From Parvularcula sp. BBD 1991-13 (GTDB lineage Bacteria > Pseudomonadota > Alphaproteobacteria > Caulobacterales > Parvularculaceae): DNA of 64,000 nt. Below the pieces are notes generated by a model. That model did no database searches. It was not told the DNA's origin and saw nothing but the letters and a program-made list of their open reading frames with translations. This document shows, piece after piece, positions 34,967 through 43,590 of the stretch. The DNA is taken from NCBI GenBank assembly GCA_001657385.1, contig LYSZ01000002.1:124001-188000 (forward strand), written 5' to 3'. Position 1 is the stretch's first letter, and each line of letters begins with the position of its first letter. The translations under genes and the position numbers were made by a program.

Positions 34967-35860
34967 ATGACAAATTCAATGACAGCGATGGCCGCTTGCG
35001 CGGCGGCGCTTTGGGGCGCGGCGACAATCGGTAGCGCGGCGGCGCAGCCGCTCGATCCGACGAACACGGAAGACGCGCTGACGATATCGCGCAAGATCGC
35101 CTGTTCCACTGAGGACGGGGCGCCGTCGACCTACTGGTGGCATGGCGCGGCGTATTCGCGCCGCCAGGGCGAGCGTGACAAGCATCTCTTCGACGTGGAG
35201 GGCATGAATGTGCGCGCCTGCGTTTCCGCGCCGGAAGGCGGTTTCAACCTCGTCTCGCGGGAACTCTTGTTGTACAAGGATAAAAATACGGGCGAGGTTC
35301 TGAAGACCTGGGACAATCCATGGACGGACGAAACGGTTGACGTGCTGCATGTCGCCAACGATCCGGTCAACGGCAAGTATCGGCCGAAAACCCGGACGGG
35401 CGAAGACTATACATGGAACGGCACGATCAAGGGCGACGTCTGGTGGCAGACCGTGACGGTCCCGCTCTACTATGACAATGTTCTCGGTTCGGAATACCAG
35501 GATGAGGTCGGTCCCTATTATCACGCAACGGAGATGTTCAACTTCCTCGGCGAAACGGCGTCCCTCCTCGACCGGGAGGCGACGACGGCGGGCGCGGTGA
35601 AAGTCGGCTGGGTGCGCATGTCCGACTGGCTGCCCTGGATGAAAATGGCCGGGCGCGAGGGCGTGATATACATGCATACGGCGGGCCGCAAGCTGGAGTC
35701 CTGGGACGATCTGCCTGCATCGATGAAACAGGAAATCAGGACGTACTATCCGGAATATGACGCGCCGCCGCCGACCGACGACGACCGGGCGAACATCACC
35801 AGTTGGAAGTATTACGACCAGGTGAAGAAAGGCGAGGTCAAGGCGCCGAAGCGCAAGTAA
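34967..35860 (+). CDS. DUF1838 family secreted protein
   Basis: About 297 residues with a signal peptide (MTNSMTAMAACAAALWGAAT… ending SAAAQP, about residue 24). The mature part (DNPWTDETVDVLHVANDPVNG, WWQTVTVPLYYDNVLG, WVRMSDWLPWMKMAGREGVIYMHTAGRKL) matches the DUF1838 family, found in bacteria including cyanobacteria; some members act with heme or pigment-like substrates but the function is not established. TAAGGGAG precedes the ATG at 34967; a longer frame lacking a ribosome site is rejected. It is monocistronic, between operator copy 7 and a terminator. Confidence 0.75.
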   Translation: MTNSMTAMAACAAALWGAATIGSAAAQPLDPTNTEDALTISRKIACSTEDGAPSTYWWHGAAYSRRQGERDKHLFDVEGMNVRACVSAPEGGFNLVSRELLLYKDKNTGEVLKTWDNPWTDETVDVLHVANDPVNGKYRPKTRTGEDYTWNGTIKGDVWWQTVTVPLYYDNVLGSEYQDEVGPYYHATEMFNFLGETASLLDREATTAGAVKVGWVRMSDWLPWMKMAGREGVIYMHTAGRKLESWDDLPASMKQEIRTYYPEYDAPPPTDDDRANITSWKYYDQVKKGEVKAPKRK

Positions 35861-35880
35861 CGATGCCGGTACAGACGGAA

Positions 35881-35914
35881 AACGGCGGGGGCGCGCGCGG
35901 CCCCGCCGTTTTTT
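35881..35914. terminator. Bidirectional terminator between DUF1838 and amine oxidase genes
   Basis: AACGGCGGGG, a GC-rich loop and CCCCGCCGTT followed by TTTT on the + strand; the complementary strand also ends in a T-run. It overlaps the stop of the leftward amine oxidase, serving both convergent genes. Confidence 0.85.
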
Positions 35915-37349
35915 ATCGGCTGAGACCCATGATCGCTTCCGCCGCGTTCTGGCCGGATTCCATCGCGCCCTCCATACCGGTGTGGAGATAGGATAGGTGT
36001 TCCCCCGCGAAATGGACCCGTCCCAGGGGGGCGCCCATGACCGTCGCCCATCGTTCCGCCTGGCCGGGCGCCCAGTGCATGTAGGCGCCGCCCGCATAGC
36101 TCGCCCCTTGCGTCCAGCGCATCGTCCGGCGCAGGCGAACCGCGCCCCTGCTGGCGGGCCGAAGCCGTTTCAGCTCCTTCGCGGCGAGGGCGGAAAGCGC
36201 CCCGTCGTCGAGCGTTGCAAGGGCGCGCGCGCCTTCGCCGTTGATCCAGGCGACAAGTCCCAGCGGCGCGCCGCTTTCCCGGTCGCGCGTGACGAAAAGA
36301 CGTTCCAGGGGGCCGTCCGTCCACATCGCAAGGGGCAGGCCGTCATCTTCCCAGAACGCCGTTTCCGGCTCCAGGTGCAGTTGCAGGATTTGCGTGTAGG
36401 GCAGCGACGCGATCGCCCGCGCTTGCGCGCCCGTCGGCGCGGGATCGATTTCGATTGCGTTCAGCGCGGGAAAGGGAAGGGCGAGGACGCAATAATCCGC
36501 CCGGAATGTCCGTACGCCATCGGTAATGGCGACGCCGTCGCCGTCGGGCCGAACCTGCCTCGCCCTGAAGCGCGTCACGACCGCGTCCCCGAGCGCGGCG
36601 GCCATGGCTTCCGGGATCCGCTGCGCGCCGCCCTTCGCCGCCCCGGCGGGGCCGATCTCCGCGTCCTGCTGAAAAATCTGTAGCGACCGCCACACATTCA
36701 AGATTGAGTATTCGTCGAGCGCGTTGGCGTTCAGCGATATCTCCGCCAGGGCGCGCGCCTCGGGAGAAAAGCCGAGCCTGTCGAGAAAGGCGCCGGCCGA
36801 TACATCTCGCGCAAAGGCGGTCTTGGTGCGCCAGTCGCCGGCCCAGGCGAACGGGTTGTCCCGCGCCGCGGCGGCGAAAAGCGCCGCTCCGGGCGGCGTG
36901 GATTTGAATTCGTCCGGCATCGGATTGCCTGGCGCCGCGGCCCAGTCGCGCGAGTTGATGACCCTGTCGCCGCAGGCGATCAGGGTTTCCTCGCGCCGAG
37001 CGGGCGCATCGACAATGCGGACCCCGAAACGTTCCGCAACGTAACGAATGCGCGCATAGCTCTGGCCGATCTGTGCGCCGCCGGCTTCAGGCGCGCCGGG
37101 CAGGCGGTCCAGCGTCCACAGCCGCCCGCCGATGCGCTCGCCCGCTTCCAGAACCTTGACGCGATAGCCCGCATCCGTCAGCCAGGTTGCGCAAAAGAGC
37201 CCGGCAAGCCCGGCGCCGACGACAATCACGTCGGCGTCTTTTCCCGCCACCGGACGCCGCGGCCAGGCGGCGAGCGCGCCGGCGCCCATGGCGAGGCCGA
37301 GCGCCGCCGTCGCCGACCTTCTGGTGATGCGAAACACGCCGTTCGCCAT
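35913..37349 (-). CDS. Flavin amine oxidase, exported (Tat-like)
   Basis: A 478-residue FAD amine oxidase of the MAO/lysine-specific-oxidase family. The N-terminus has RITRRSATAALGLAMGAGALAAWP, a twin-arginine-type signal, then VIVVGAGLAGLFCATWLTDAGYRVKVLEAGERIGGRLWTL, the ADP-binding and Arg-rich motif; the C-terminal GRVHFAGEHLSYLHTGMEGAMESGQNAAEAI completes FAD binding. It probably acts in the periplasm on an amine or a reduced ring, giving an imine plus H2O2. GGGAGGG precedes the ATG; the operator lies 113 bp upstream in the gap shared with the divergent MFS gene. Confidence 0.88.
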   Translation of the reverse strand: MANGVFRITRRSATAALGLAMGAGALAAWPRRPVAGKDADVIVVGAGLAGLFCATWLTDAGYRVKVLEAGERIGGRLWTLDRLPGAPEAGGAQIGQSYARIRYVAERFGVRIVDAPARREETLIACGDRVINSRDWAAAPGNPMPDEFKSTPPGAALFAAAARDNPFAWAGDWRTKTAFARDVSAGAFLDRLGFSPEARALAEISLNANALDEYSILNVWRSLQIFQQDAEIGPAGAAKGGAQRIPEAMAAALGDAVVTRFRARQVRPDGDGVAITDGVRTFRADYCVLALPFPALNAIEIDPAPTGAQARAIASLPYTQILQLHLEPETAFWEDDGLPLAMWTDGPLERLFVTRDRESGAPLGLVAWINGEGARALATLDDGALSALAAKELKRLRPASRGAVRLRRTMRWTQGASYAGGAYMHWAPGQAERWATVMGAPLGRVHFAGEHLSYLHTGMEGAMESGQNAAEAIMGLSR

Positions 37350-37462
37350 CGCATTTCCCTCCCTGCGTGATTCTCTTTTTGTGTTGTCGCCTTCTTGCGC
37401 GGTTCCCTCGCGGCGCCGACTTTTTCGCCCTTACGCCTTGCGTCTGCGGGGCTGTCGGGGTG

Positions 37463-37478
37463 AAATGATATATCAATT
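37463..37478. promoter_or_regulatory. Catabolic operator copy 8 (AAATGATATATCAATT)
   Basis: Near match to the operator (15/16 to AAATGATATATCATTT) between the divergent amine oxidase (start 37349) and MFS (start 37541) genes. Confidence 0.72.
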
Positions 37479-37540
37479 AAAAGCCTTGCCAAGGCCGTCG
37501 CCGCCGCGACAACCTGAAACCGCGCCATAAAGGGTGGGAC

Positions 37541-38995
37541 ATGAACAAAGCTGAGTTTAACCAAGGGTGGCCGGTTGTCGCCGCCGCCGCCATCGGCATC
37601 GGCCTCGGCCTGTCGCCGCTGCCGTTCTACACCATCGACGTGATGGTGGGCCCGCTTGGCGAGGAGTTCGGCTGGTCCCGCGGCGACGTTTATTCCTCGC
37701 TCGCCATCTACACCTTCAGCGCCCTGTTAATGTCGCCGATTATCGGCGTCCTGACCGAACGGTTCGGCGCGCGCCGCGTGGCGCTGATTTCCATCGTGAC
37801 CTTCAGTCTGTCAATGATGGCGCTGTCGCTGAATACCGGCGACAAGGCGCTGTATTTCCTGTTGTGGTTCCTGCTCGCGGTGGGCGGCGCGGGCACGCTG
37901 CCGATTTCGTTCACCCGACCGATCAACAACTGGTTCGACAAGTCCCGCGGCCTCGCCCTCGGCGTCGCGCTGATCGCGACCGGCGTTTTCGGCGCCCTCG
38001 CCAAGTCCTATGCGCAGTTCATGGTCGACTGGGTCGGCTGGCGCGGCGCTTACGTGGCGCTTGGCCTGCTGCCGCTCACCATCGCCCTGCCGGTGGGCCT
38101 TGTCGCCCTGCGCGACATCAATGACAAGCCGTTGAGCGAGGCGCTCTTAGTGCGCTTCAAGATCCCGCTTCTGGCGATTTCCCTTCTCGGCGCGGCGGCG
38201 CTGGTCGCGTTCTCCTTCAGCTTCATCTGGCCGCAGTTGCAGGGGCGGGGGCTGCGGCTCGAATACGCCATGGCCTTTGTCTTCATGGCGTTCGTCCTGG
38301 CGGCGCCGCTGATGATGATGCTGTTCGACATCCGCAAAACGCCGCCGCAGCGTCAGGAGGCCGGCCGCAAGGTCGAACTGCCCGGCCTCAGCCTCGGCGA
38401 GGCGGTGAAAACCTGGCGCTTCTGGCTGCTGGCGGCTTGCTTCGTGCCGATTTCCTATGCGCTGGGCGCGATCATTCCGAGCCTCGTGCCGCTGCTGATG
38501 AGCAAGGGCTATCCGGTGGCGGAGGCGGTCTCGCTGGCGACGCTGACCGGCCTTGCCGTGTTGGGCGGACGATTGATCGGCGGGTTGCTGATCGACCGGT
38601 TCTGGGCGCCGGGGGTCGCGTTCGTCTTCCTGGCCTCGCCTTCGCTCGCGCTTCTCCTCCTGATGGGGGACATCAGTCCGAACGTCGCCACCCTCGCGAT
38701 CCTGATGATCGGCTTCGGCGCGGGGGTCGAGTATGATTTCATGGCCTATCTCGTATCGAAATATTTCGGCATGCGCCGCTATTCCGCGATTTACGGCGCC
38801 CTGTACGGATTTTTCGCCGCCGGCGCCGGGTTCGGCCCGACGATCATGAACAATCTCGCCGATGCGAACGGGTGGGATACGACGCTTCAAAACGCGGCGA
38901 TCCTGCTGTTCGTCTTTACCATTCCCTTGCTGGCCCTGGGCCGGTACCGGACTTTCCCCGCGGCCCCCGATGAGGCCCGCGCGGGTGATAACTGA
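37541..38995 (+). CDS. MFS transporter 2 (monocarboxylate/oxalate-type)
   Basis: A 484-residue twelve-helix carrier with features of the OFA/monocarboxylate-type MFS proteins: DVMVGPLGEEFGWSRGDVYSSLAIYTFSALLMSPIIGVLTERFGARRVALISI and a central loop near residue 260-280. It would move a carboxylate or the cluster substrate over the inner membrane. AAGGGTGGGAC precedes the start. Its promoter region carries an operator shared with the amine oxidase. It is followed after 13 bp by a secreted protein gene, so the two may form an operon. Confidence 0.87.
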   Translation: MNKAEFNQGWPVVAAAAIGIGLGLSPLPFYTIDVMVGPLGEEFGWSRGDVYSSLAIYTFSALLMSPIIGVLTERFGARRVALISIVTFSLSMMALSLNTGDKALYFLLWFLLAVGGAGTLPISFTRPINNWFDKSRGLALGVALIATGVFGALAKSYAQFMVDWVGWRGAYVALGLLPLTIALPVGLVALRDINDKPLSEALLVRFKIPLLAISLLGAAALVAFSFSFIWPQLQGRGLRLEYAMAFVFMAFVLAAPLMMMLFDIRKTPPQRQEAGRKVELPGLSLGEAVKTWRFWLLAACFVPISYALGAIIPSLVPLLMSKGYPVAEAVSLATLTGLAVLGGRLIGGLLIDRFWAPGVAFVFLASPSLALLLLMGDISPNVATLAILMIGFGAGVEYDFMAYLVSKYFGMRRYSAIYGALYGFFAAGAGFGPTIMNNLADANGWDTTLQNAAILLFVFTIPLLALGRYRTFPAAPDEARAGDN

Positions 38996-39008
38996 AGGAG
39001 CGCTGATA

Positions 39009-39809
39009 ATGTCGTTACGGATCATTCTGGCGGTCGCCGCAGCCTGTTGCGTCTTCTCGGCTGTCGCCGCTGCAACGGCGGCGGACCGCGCCGGCCTCTC
39101 CGCGCTTCCCGGTCTTTATCCGCGAGACGAGACCCTTCCGGCCGCCGAGATCATCGCGCGCGCCCATGCGGCGGCCGGCGGGGAGACATGGGCGCGCCCC
39201 GCGTCGCTGTTCATGAGCGGCTATTCGGTAATGTATCGCGACGGCGCGGCGGCGACCTATGACCGTTATGAAATGTCGCGGGTCTATCCCGCGCGGAAGG
39301 GCGACGCCCACAAGGCCGACGGCAAGGTGCGCATCGAGGCCTGGCGGGACGGGGAGCGCGCATTCGTCATCGCCTATGACGGCGAGCGCACCTATGACGC
39401 CAACGGCCCTGTCACGGATCAAAGCGCCAATGCGCGCTGGGCGTCGAATTTCGGCTTCGGCGCGATCCGCCACGCCCTCGACGAGGGGTGGTCGCAACGC
39501 CGTCTTCCCGACGATCTCGTAGACGGACGTCTTGCTCATGTCGTCGAGTTGACGGACCCGTCCGGCGGGACGACCCGATTCGCCATCGCCGCGGACGATT
39601 ACGCCATCCTTTATGTGGGTTTCGATACGCCCCGCGGCTGGCATGAGCGGCGGTACTCTGAGTTTTTCACCAGGCCCGGCCGTTCCTGGGTCCAGCCGGG
39701 GCGCGTGCGTCTATATTACGACGGGGTCAAGCAGAACGAAGTGATCTGGGAGGACTTCGATCTCGACGTCGACTTTTCCGACGACCGGTTCAGGGTCGCC
39801 GCCCCTTGA
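39009..39809 (+). CDS. Secreted protein, LolA-like / outer-membrane-lipoprotein-sorting type fold
   Basis: About 266 residues with a signal peptide (MSLRIILAVAAACCVFSAVAAATA). The mature part starts LPAAEIIARAHAAAGGETWARPASLFMSGYSVMYRDG, the layout of LolA/LppX-like concave-sheet domains (helix, then long strands). These sheets bind lipids or hydrophobic molecules. It follows the MFS gene after 13 bp with AAGGAG before the ATG. A periplasmic carrier of a hydrophobic substrate between outer and inner membrane is an attractive guess, but the fold assignment is by pattern only. Confidence 0.65.
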   Translation: MSLRIILAVAAACCVFSAVAAATAADRAGLSALPGLYPRDETLPAAEIIARAHAAAGGETWARPASLFMSGYSVMYRDGAAATYDRYEMSRVYPARKGDAHKADGKVRIEAWRDGERAFVIAYDGERTYDANGPVTDQSANARWASNFGFGAIRHALDEGWSQRRLPDDLVDGRLAHVVELTDPSGGTTRFAIAADDYAILYVGFDTPRGWHERRYSEFFTRPGRSWVQPGRVRLYYDGVKQNEVIWEDFDLDVDFSDDRFRVAAP

Positions 39810-39823
39810 CGCGGGGCTGCGGT

Positions 39824-40180
39824 TTAGTCTCTCGCCAGTTCCTCGGCGACGTCCTCGGACGTCTTTTCGTCGGCGCCCATCGCTTCGCGGTCCTGTTGCA
39901 GCACGCGCAGGACGCGGGCGATGTATTCCTGCGTCCAGGCGCCGCGTTCGTCAGCTTCGGCTTTGGCGGGTTCGAAGGTTTCAATGTCGTCCCGGCTGAT
40001 CGTTCCTTTGCGTTCCAGAAGCCGCTCGACGGTGTCGAGGCGCTCGCGCATCACGGACAATTCCTGCGCGAGAGTCATGACGATTGCGGCGAGACGCTCC
40101 ACGTCCTGATCCGCCAGAAAATACGGGCGCTTGCCTCTGGCCTTGGCGCCGGCGAGCGATAACGGGTCCAGAGCGGTCAT
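39824..40180 (-). CDS. Small helical protein of unknown function
   Basis: A 118-residue hydrophilic protein: about residues 25-60 form a coiled coil (DQDVERLAAIVMTLAQELSVMRERLDTVERLL), then a charged acidic C-terminus. No signal peptide or recognisable domain. Its ATG directly follows the stop of the upstream methyltransferase (TAAATG), so it is made from the same transcript, controlled by operator copy 9. It may be a partner of that methyltransferase. Confidence 0.68.
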   Translation of the reverse strand: MTALDPLSLAGAKARGKRPYFLADQDVERLAAIVMTLAQELSVMRERLDTVERLLERKGTISRDDIETFEPAKAEADERGAWTQEYIARVLRVLQQDREAMGADEKTSEDVAEELARD

Positions 40181-41413
40181 TTACGCGGCCTCCGCGTTGG
40201 GTTTGCGCGCGCCGATCACATGCCACGCGGCCTTTCGTCCGTAGTCTTCCTGTTTTTCGTCCTTGGCCGCTTCCGGGAACACCGCGGGATCGACAACCGC
40301 CGCCACGCCGCCATGGAGAAGGGCGTCCTGCGAAAAACCGGCCTGCGCCATGAAGGCGTCCAGGTCGATTTCGTGCATCTTGGTCCAGAACGGCTCGTTG
40401 TTGTAAAAAGCGTCCCAGTCGCGCATCGCCTGTTCGAAAAGCGGCATCCCCTCCGCGTATTGCGGCTGCTCCACATGCAGGACCACGCCGCCCGGCTTCA
40501 GGAGCCGCTGCGTTTCGCGGAAGATCTCCTGCATCGCGCGGTAGCTCGTTTCATGCAGGAACATGGTCGACTGGATCCAGTCGAAGCTTTCATCCTCGAA
40601 GTCGGCGAGTTTCGAGACGTCGCCCTGCACGAACGTCACATTCTCCACGCCCATGGACTTGGCGCGGGCAAGGCCGTAGCGCAGCATCGGCGCGCCGGCG
40701 TCGACGGCGACAATTTCCGCATCCGGAAAAGCCTCGGCGATCGGCAGAACGTTATGACCGAGGCCGCAGCCGATATCGAGGATGCGTTTCGGCTTGAAGG
40801 CCGGCAGGTTTTCCTTGACCCATTTCGCGACGGCGACGCCGCCCCCGTCGTTGAACCTGCCGAGCATGCCGCCGGTGGTGGCGAACAGGCCGATGTCGTA
40901 ATTCGCCGCGCCGGTGACGTCCCCCCGCACAAGCTCCGTATGGTAACTGCCGGGCATGCAGTGATGATCCACCGCCGCAAGATAGCGGGGCGTTTCAAGA
41001 TCCGGATCGAGCGAAAGCCGATTGTCGCCCGCGGTCAGCGCGTCGGCGCGGCGGTTCAGCGCCTCGCCCTGGCGCAGGACGACCCAGCGGCCTGCTTGCT
41101 GGCGCTGCTCCATGGTGGCGCGGCGCAGGGCCGACCACCACTGGAACATCGGGTCTTTCAGGAGGGCTTTCCTGACCTCGTGACGGTTGTCGAAATCGCG
41201 GCCTTCCTGTTTCCTGAACTGCGGTTCGACCCGCGCCTCGAAGGCGTCCCGGACCCCCGGCATCACCTGCGTCGACAGGTGGCGGTTCATGTGCGCCAGG
41301 AAATTGAACCGGGCGATTTCGTCATGGCTCACCTCCGGAAACATGCCGTGTCTGCCGACGACGCGATAATCGGGGGGGCCGTCATAGGCGGCGTCTGATT
41401 TGGGCTGGGGCAT
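40181..41413 (-). CDS. SAM-dependent methyltransferase with large N-terminal region
   Basis: About 410 residues. The C-terminal half holds a class I methyltransferase domain: RILDIGCGLGHNVLPIAEAFPDAEIVAVDAG (motif I plus acidic loop), QGDVSKLADFEDESFDWIQSTMFLHE, and RLLKPGGVVLHVEQP. The N-terminal ~200 residues (…FLAHMNRHLSTQVMPGVRDAFEARVEPQF…) is a partner domain I do not recognise. AGGAGGAAC precedes the start at 41413, which is chosen over 41467. It heads a leftward two-gene unit, with operator copy 9 in the 138-bp divergent gap. Substrate unknown. Confidence 0.82.
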   Translation of the reverse strand: MPQPKSDAAYDGPPDYRVVGRHGMFPEVSHDEIARFNFLAHMNRHLSTQVMPGVRDAFEARVEPQFRKQEGRDFDNRHEVRKALLKDPMFQWWSALRRATMEQRQQAGRWVVLRQGEALNRRADALTAGDNRLSLDPDLETPRYLAAVDHHCMPGSYHTELVRGDVTGAANYDIGLFATTGGMLGRFNDGGGVAVAKWVKENLPAFKPKRILDIGCGLGHNVLPIAEAFPDAEIVAVDAGAPMLRYGLARAKSMGVENVTFVQGDVSKLADFEDESFDWIQSTMFLHETSYRAMQEIFRETQRLLKPGGVVLHVEQPQYAEGMPLFEQAMRDWDAFYNNEPFWTKMHEIDLDAFMAQAGFSQDALLHGGVAAVVDPAVFPEAAKDEKQEDYGRKAAWHVIGARKPNAEAA

Positions 41414-41472
41414 GATGTTCCTCCTGCGTCGGCGCAAAAGTATGGCGCGCGCGGCGATGCGGCGCAAATTTC

Positions 41473-41503
41473 AATTGGTATATCATTTCATTTTTTCTAT
41501 AAT
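41473..41503 (+). promoter_or_regulatory. Catabolic operator copy 9 overlapping a sigma-70 promoter
   Basis: The operator AATTGGTATATCATTT occupies 41473-41488. Its TTGGTA (41475-41480) is a good -35 hexamer, 17 bases from a perfect TATAAT (41498-41503), which would start transcription near 41510 and give a 42-base leader to the gene at 41552. A repressor on this operator would block the -35. Confidence 0.75.
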
Positions 41504-41551
41504 ACCGCCAGCCCGTTGATCGAAAAAACGGCCGGCATAAGGGAGCGACAT

Positions 41552-41866
41552 ATGAGCACGCGCATTCTGGCGCTATTCAACTTGAAACCCGGCGTCAGCG
41601 TCGAGGATTACGAACGCTGGTCCAGAACCGTCGACATCCCCGCCGTGAACGGTCTCGGGTCCATTGAAAAGTTTGAGGTTTTCATGGCGACGGGGCTGCT
41701 GGGGGCGGACGGGGCGCCGCCCTATGCGTATTACGAAATCATCGACGTTGCGGATATGGAGCAATTCGGCAGGGACGTTGCGGGCGAGACGATGCAGAAG
41801 GTCGCCGGCGAATTTCAGGCGATGACGGACGATCTCGTCTTCATCCTGAGCGACAGGCTGGTCTGA
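41552..41866 (+). CDS. Small dimeric alpha-beta-barrel protein (RedY/HapK-like)
   Basis: A 104-residue protein: TRILALFNLKPGVSVEDYERWSRTVDIPAVNGLGSIEKFEVFMATGL … YYEIIDVADMEQFGRDVAGETMQKVAGEF resembles RedY/HapK-like proteins first noted in prodiginine pigment biosynthesis and kin. These small barrels act on or bind pyrrole-type or other ring intermediates, but the biochemical role is not settled. GGGAG precedes the ATG. It is the first gene of a tightly coupled six-gene operon (41552-45314). Confidence 0.6.
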   Translation: MSTRILALFNLKPGVSVEDYERWSRTVDIPAVNGLGSIEKFEVFMATGLLGADGAPPYAYYEIIDVADMEQFGRDVAGETMQKVAGEFQAMTDDLVFILSDRLV

Positions 41867-41869
41867 GGC

Positions 41870-42706
41870 ATGGCGCGGTTTTCAGGAAAAACGGCCGTCA
41901 TTACCGGCTCGGGCCGCAAAAAAGGACTGGGTGAGGCGATCGCGAAGCGCCTCGCCGCTGAGGGCGCCGCGGTGGTCGTCTCCGACATCGGCAAGCCGCG
42001 CGACGCGGCCACGGAGGCGGCGCATATCGGCGCGAGCGACGAGATGGAAGCGATCGCGCACGCCATCCGCGAGGCTGGCGGCGCGGCCTCCACATGCGTC
42101 GCCGATGTGCGAAACCTCGCGGAGATGGAGGCGCTCGCCGCCCATGCGGCGGCGACCCACGGCTCCCTCGACATCTGGGTCAACAACGCCGGCATCGGCT
42201 ACATCATGAAACCGCTGATGGAGGTGACGGAGGAAGACTGGCGCGCGGTCATCGACGTCAACCTGACGGGCGCGTTTTTCGGCCTCAAGGCCGCCGCCGG
42301 GGCGATGCTGGCGCAGAACAAAGGCGGGCGCATCGTCAATATCGCGAGCCAGGCGGCGAAGTCCGGCTTTCCCCACGCGCAGGCCTATACCTCGTCCAAG
42401 CACGGCCTTGTCGGGCTTGTGCGGTCCGCCGCGATCGAGCTGGGCCCGGAAGGGATCACGGTCAATAATGTGTGTCCGAACCATGTGACGACGGGGCTCG
42501 GCGCCTGGCAGAACGAGTATTTCGCCAGGGTGGTCGGCGCCGATACCGTCGAGGATTATCTGGAGGCCATGAAAAACCGCATTCCCATGCGCCGGCCCGG
42601 CTTGCCGGAGGACACCGCCGCGGCGGTGGCTTTCCTGTGTTCCGACGACGCCCGCTACATTACCGGCGAGAGCATGAACGTCTCCGGCGGAGAGGAGCCC
42701 CATTGA
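41870..42706 (+). CDS. Short-chain dehydrogenase/reductase
   Basis: A 278-residue classical SDR: the NAD(P)-binding Rossmann motif is TGSGRKKGLGEA (residues 12-23), NNAG is at 105-108, and the catalytic Ser160-Tyr173-Lys177 triad is in NIASQAAKSGFPHAQAYTSSKHG. Acts as an alcohol/ketone or diol dehydrogenase. It starts 3 bp after the previous stop and its own TGA overlaps the next ATG (TGATG), so it is coupled in the operon. Substrate unknown. Confidence 0.9.
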   Translation: MARFSGKTAVITGSGRKKGLGEAIAKRLAAEGAAVVVSDIGKPRDAATEAAHIGASDEMEAIAHAIREAGGAASTCVADVRNLAEMEALAAHAAATHGSLDIWVNNAGIGYIMKPLMEVTEEDWRAVIDVNLTGAFFGLKAAAGAMLAQNKGGRIVNIASQAAKSGFPHAQAYTSSKHGLVGLVRSAAIELGPEGITVNNVCPNHVTTGLGAWQNEYFARVVGADTVEDYLEAMKNRIPMRRPGLPEDTAAAVAFLCSDDARYITGESMNVSGGEEPH

Positions 42707-43590
42707 TGAACAGGCGAGACTTTACCTGGCCGAACGGCGCGACATTCGCCCTCTCCGTCGTCGTCAACGTGGAAGAAGGCGCGGAGCAGAACATCCGCGA
42801 CGGCGACAAGGGGCCGGAGCCGGTGGACGAGCTTGGCGTGACGCTGGCGAAACCGATCCGTATGCACGGCAACGAGTCCAATTATCGGTACGGGATCAAG
42901 GAAGGGTTTCCGCGCGTCCTCAAGCTGCTCGACGAGTACGAGATCCGCGCAACCTGGACGGCGGCGGCCCTGGCGCTGGAGCGCGCGCCGCACATCGCCG
43001 AGGCGATCGTTGCCCGCGGCGACGAGGTTTGCTGCCACGGACACCGGTGGGCGCACCAGTTCTGGATGAAGGAAGACAAGGAGCGCGCGTTTATCCGCGA
43101 GGGCTGGCGGTCGATCGAACGGACATGCGGCCGGCGCCCCGTCGGCTGGCTGTCGCGTTATCTCCATACGGAGGAAACCCGGCGCCTCCTGGCGGAAGAG
43201 GGCTTTTTCTACCACATGGACGATTACTCGGGCGATTTTCCGTTCTGGGACCGGGTGAAGACCGCCGACGGCGAAACGCCGATGCTGATCATGCCTTATG
43301 CGCTCGATTCCAACGACATGAAGTTCTGGCTCGCCCCGTCCCTCGCCGCGCGGGACTGGCTGCAATATGCGACGGACAGCTTCGACTGGCTCCGCGCCGA
43401 GGCGCGCGAAGAGGGTGCGCGCTACATGTCCCTCGGCCTGCACCTGCGCATTATCGGAAGGCCGGGCCGCATCGGCGCGCTCAAGGGCTTTTTCGACCAT
43501 GTCCGGGCGCGCGACGATGTCTGGATCGCGACGCGCGAGGAGATCGCTCGCGCTTATGCGGACGCTTTCCCGGCGCCGGGCGCGTCATGA
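42706..43590 (+). CDS. Polysaccharide-deacetylase/PuuE-type hydrolase (imidase-like), copy A
   Basis: About 294 residues of the NodB-fold deacetylase superfamily, subgroup of PuuE allantoinase and cyclic-imide hydrolases: …LSVVVNVEEGAEQNIRDGDKGPEP…, MHGNESNYRYGIKEGFPRVLKLLDEYEIRATWTAAALALERAPHIAEAIVARGDEVCCHGHRWAHQFW (metal-site His-Gly-His), GWLSRYLHTEE. PuuE-type enzymes open ring amides or imides rather than deacetylate sugars. Coupled on both sides (TGATG at its start, ATGA at its end) in an operon with an SDR, VOC, CMD and CpcT/CpeT-like gene. Ring opening of a lactam or imide is inference. Confidence 0.72.
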   Translation: MNRRDFTWPNGATFALSVVVNVEEGAEQNIRDGDKGPEPVDELGVTLAKPIRMHGNESNYRYGIKEGFPRVLKLLDEYEIRATWTAAALALERAPHIAEAIVARGDEVCCHGHRWAHQFWMKEDKERAFIREGWRSIERTCGRRPVGWLSRYLHTEETRRLLAEEGFFYHMDDYSGDFPFWDRVKTADGETPMLIMPYALDSNDMKFWLAPSLAARDWLQYATDSFDWLRAEAREEGARYMSLGLHLRIIGRPGRIGALKGFFDHVRARDDVWIATREEIARAYADAFPAPGAS

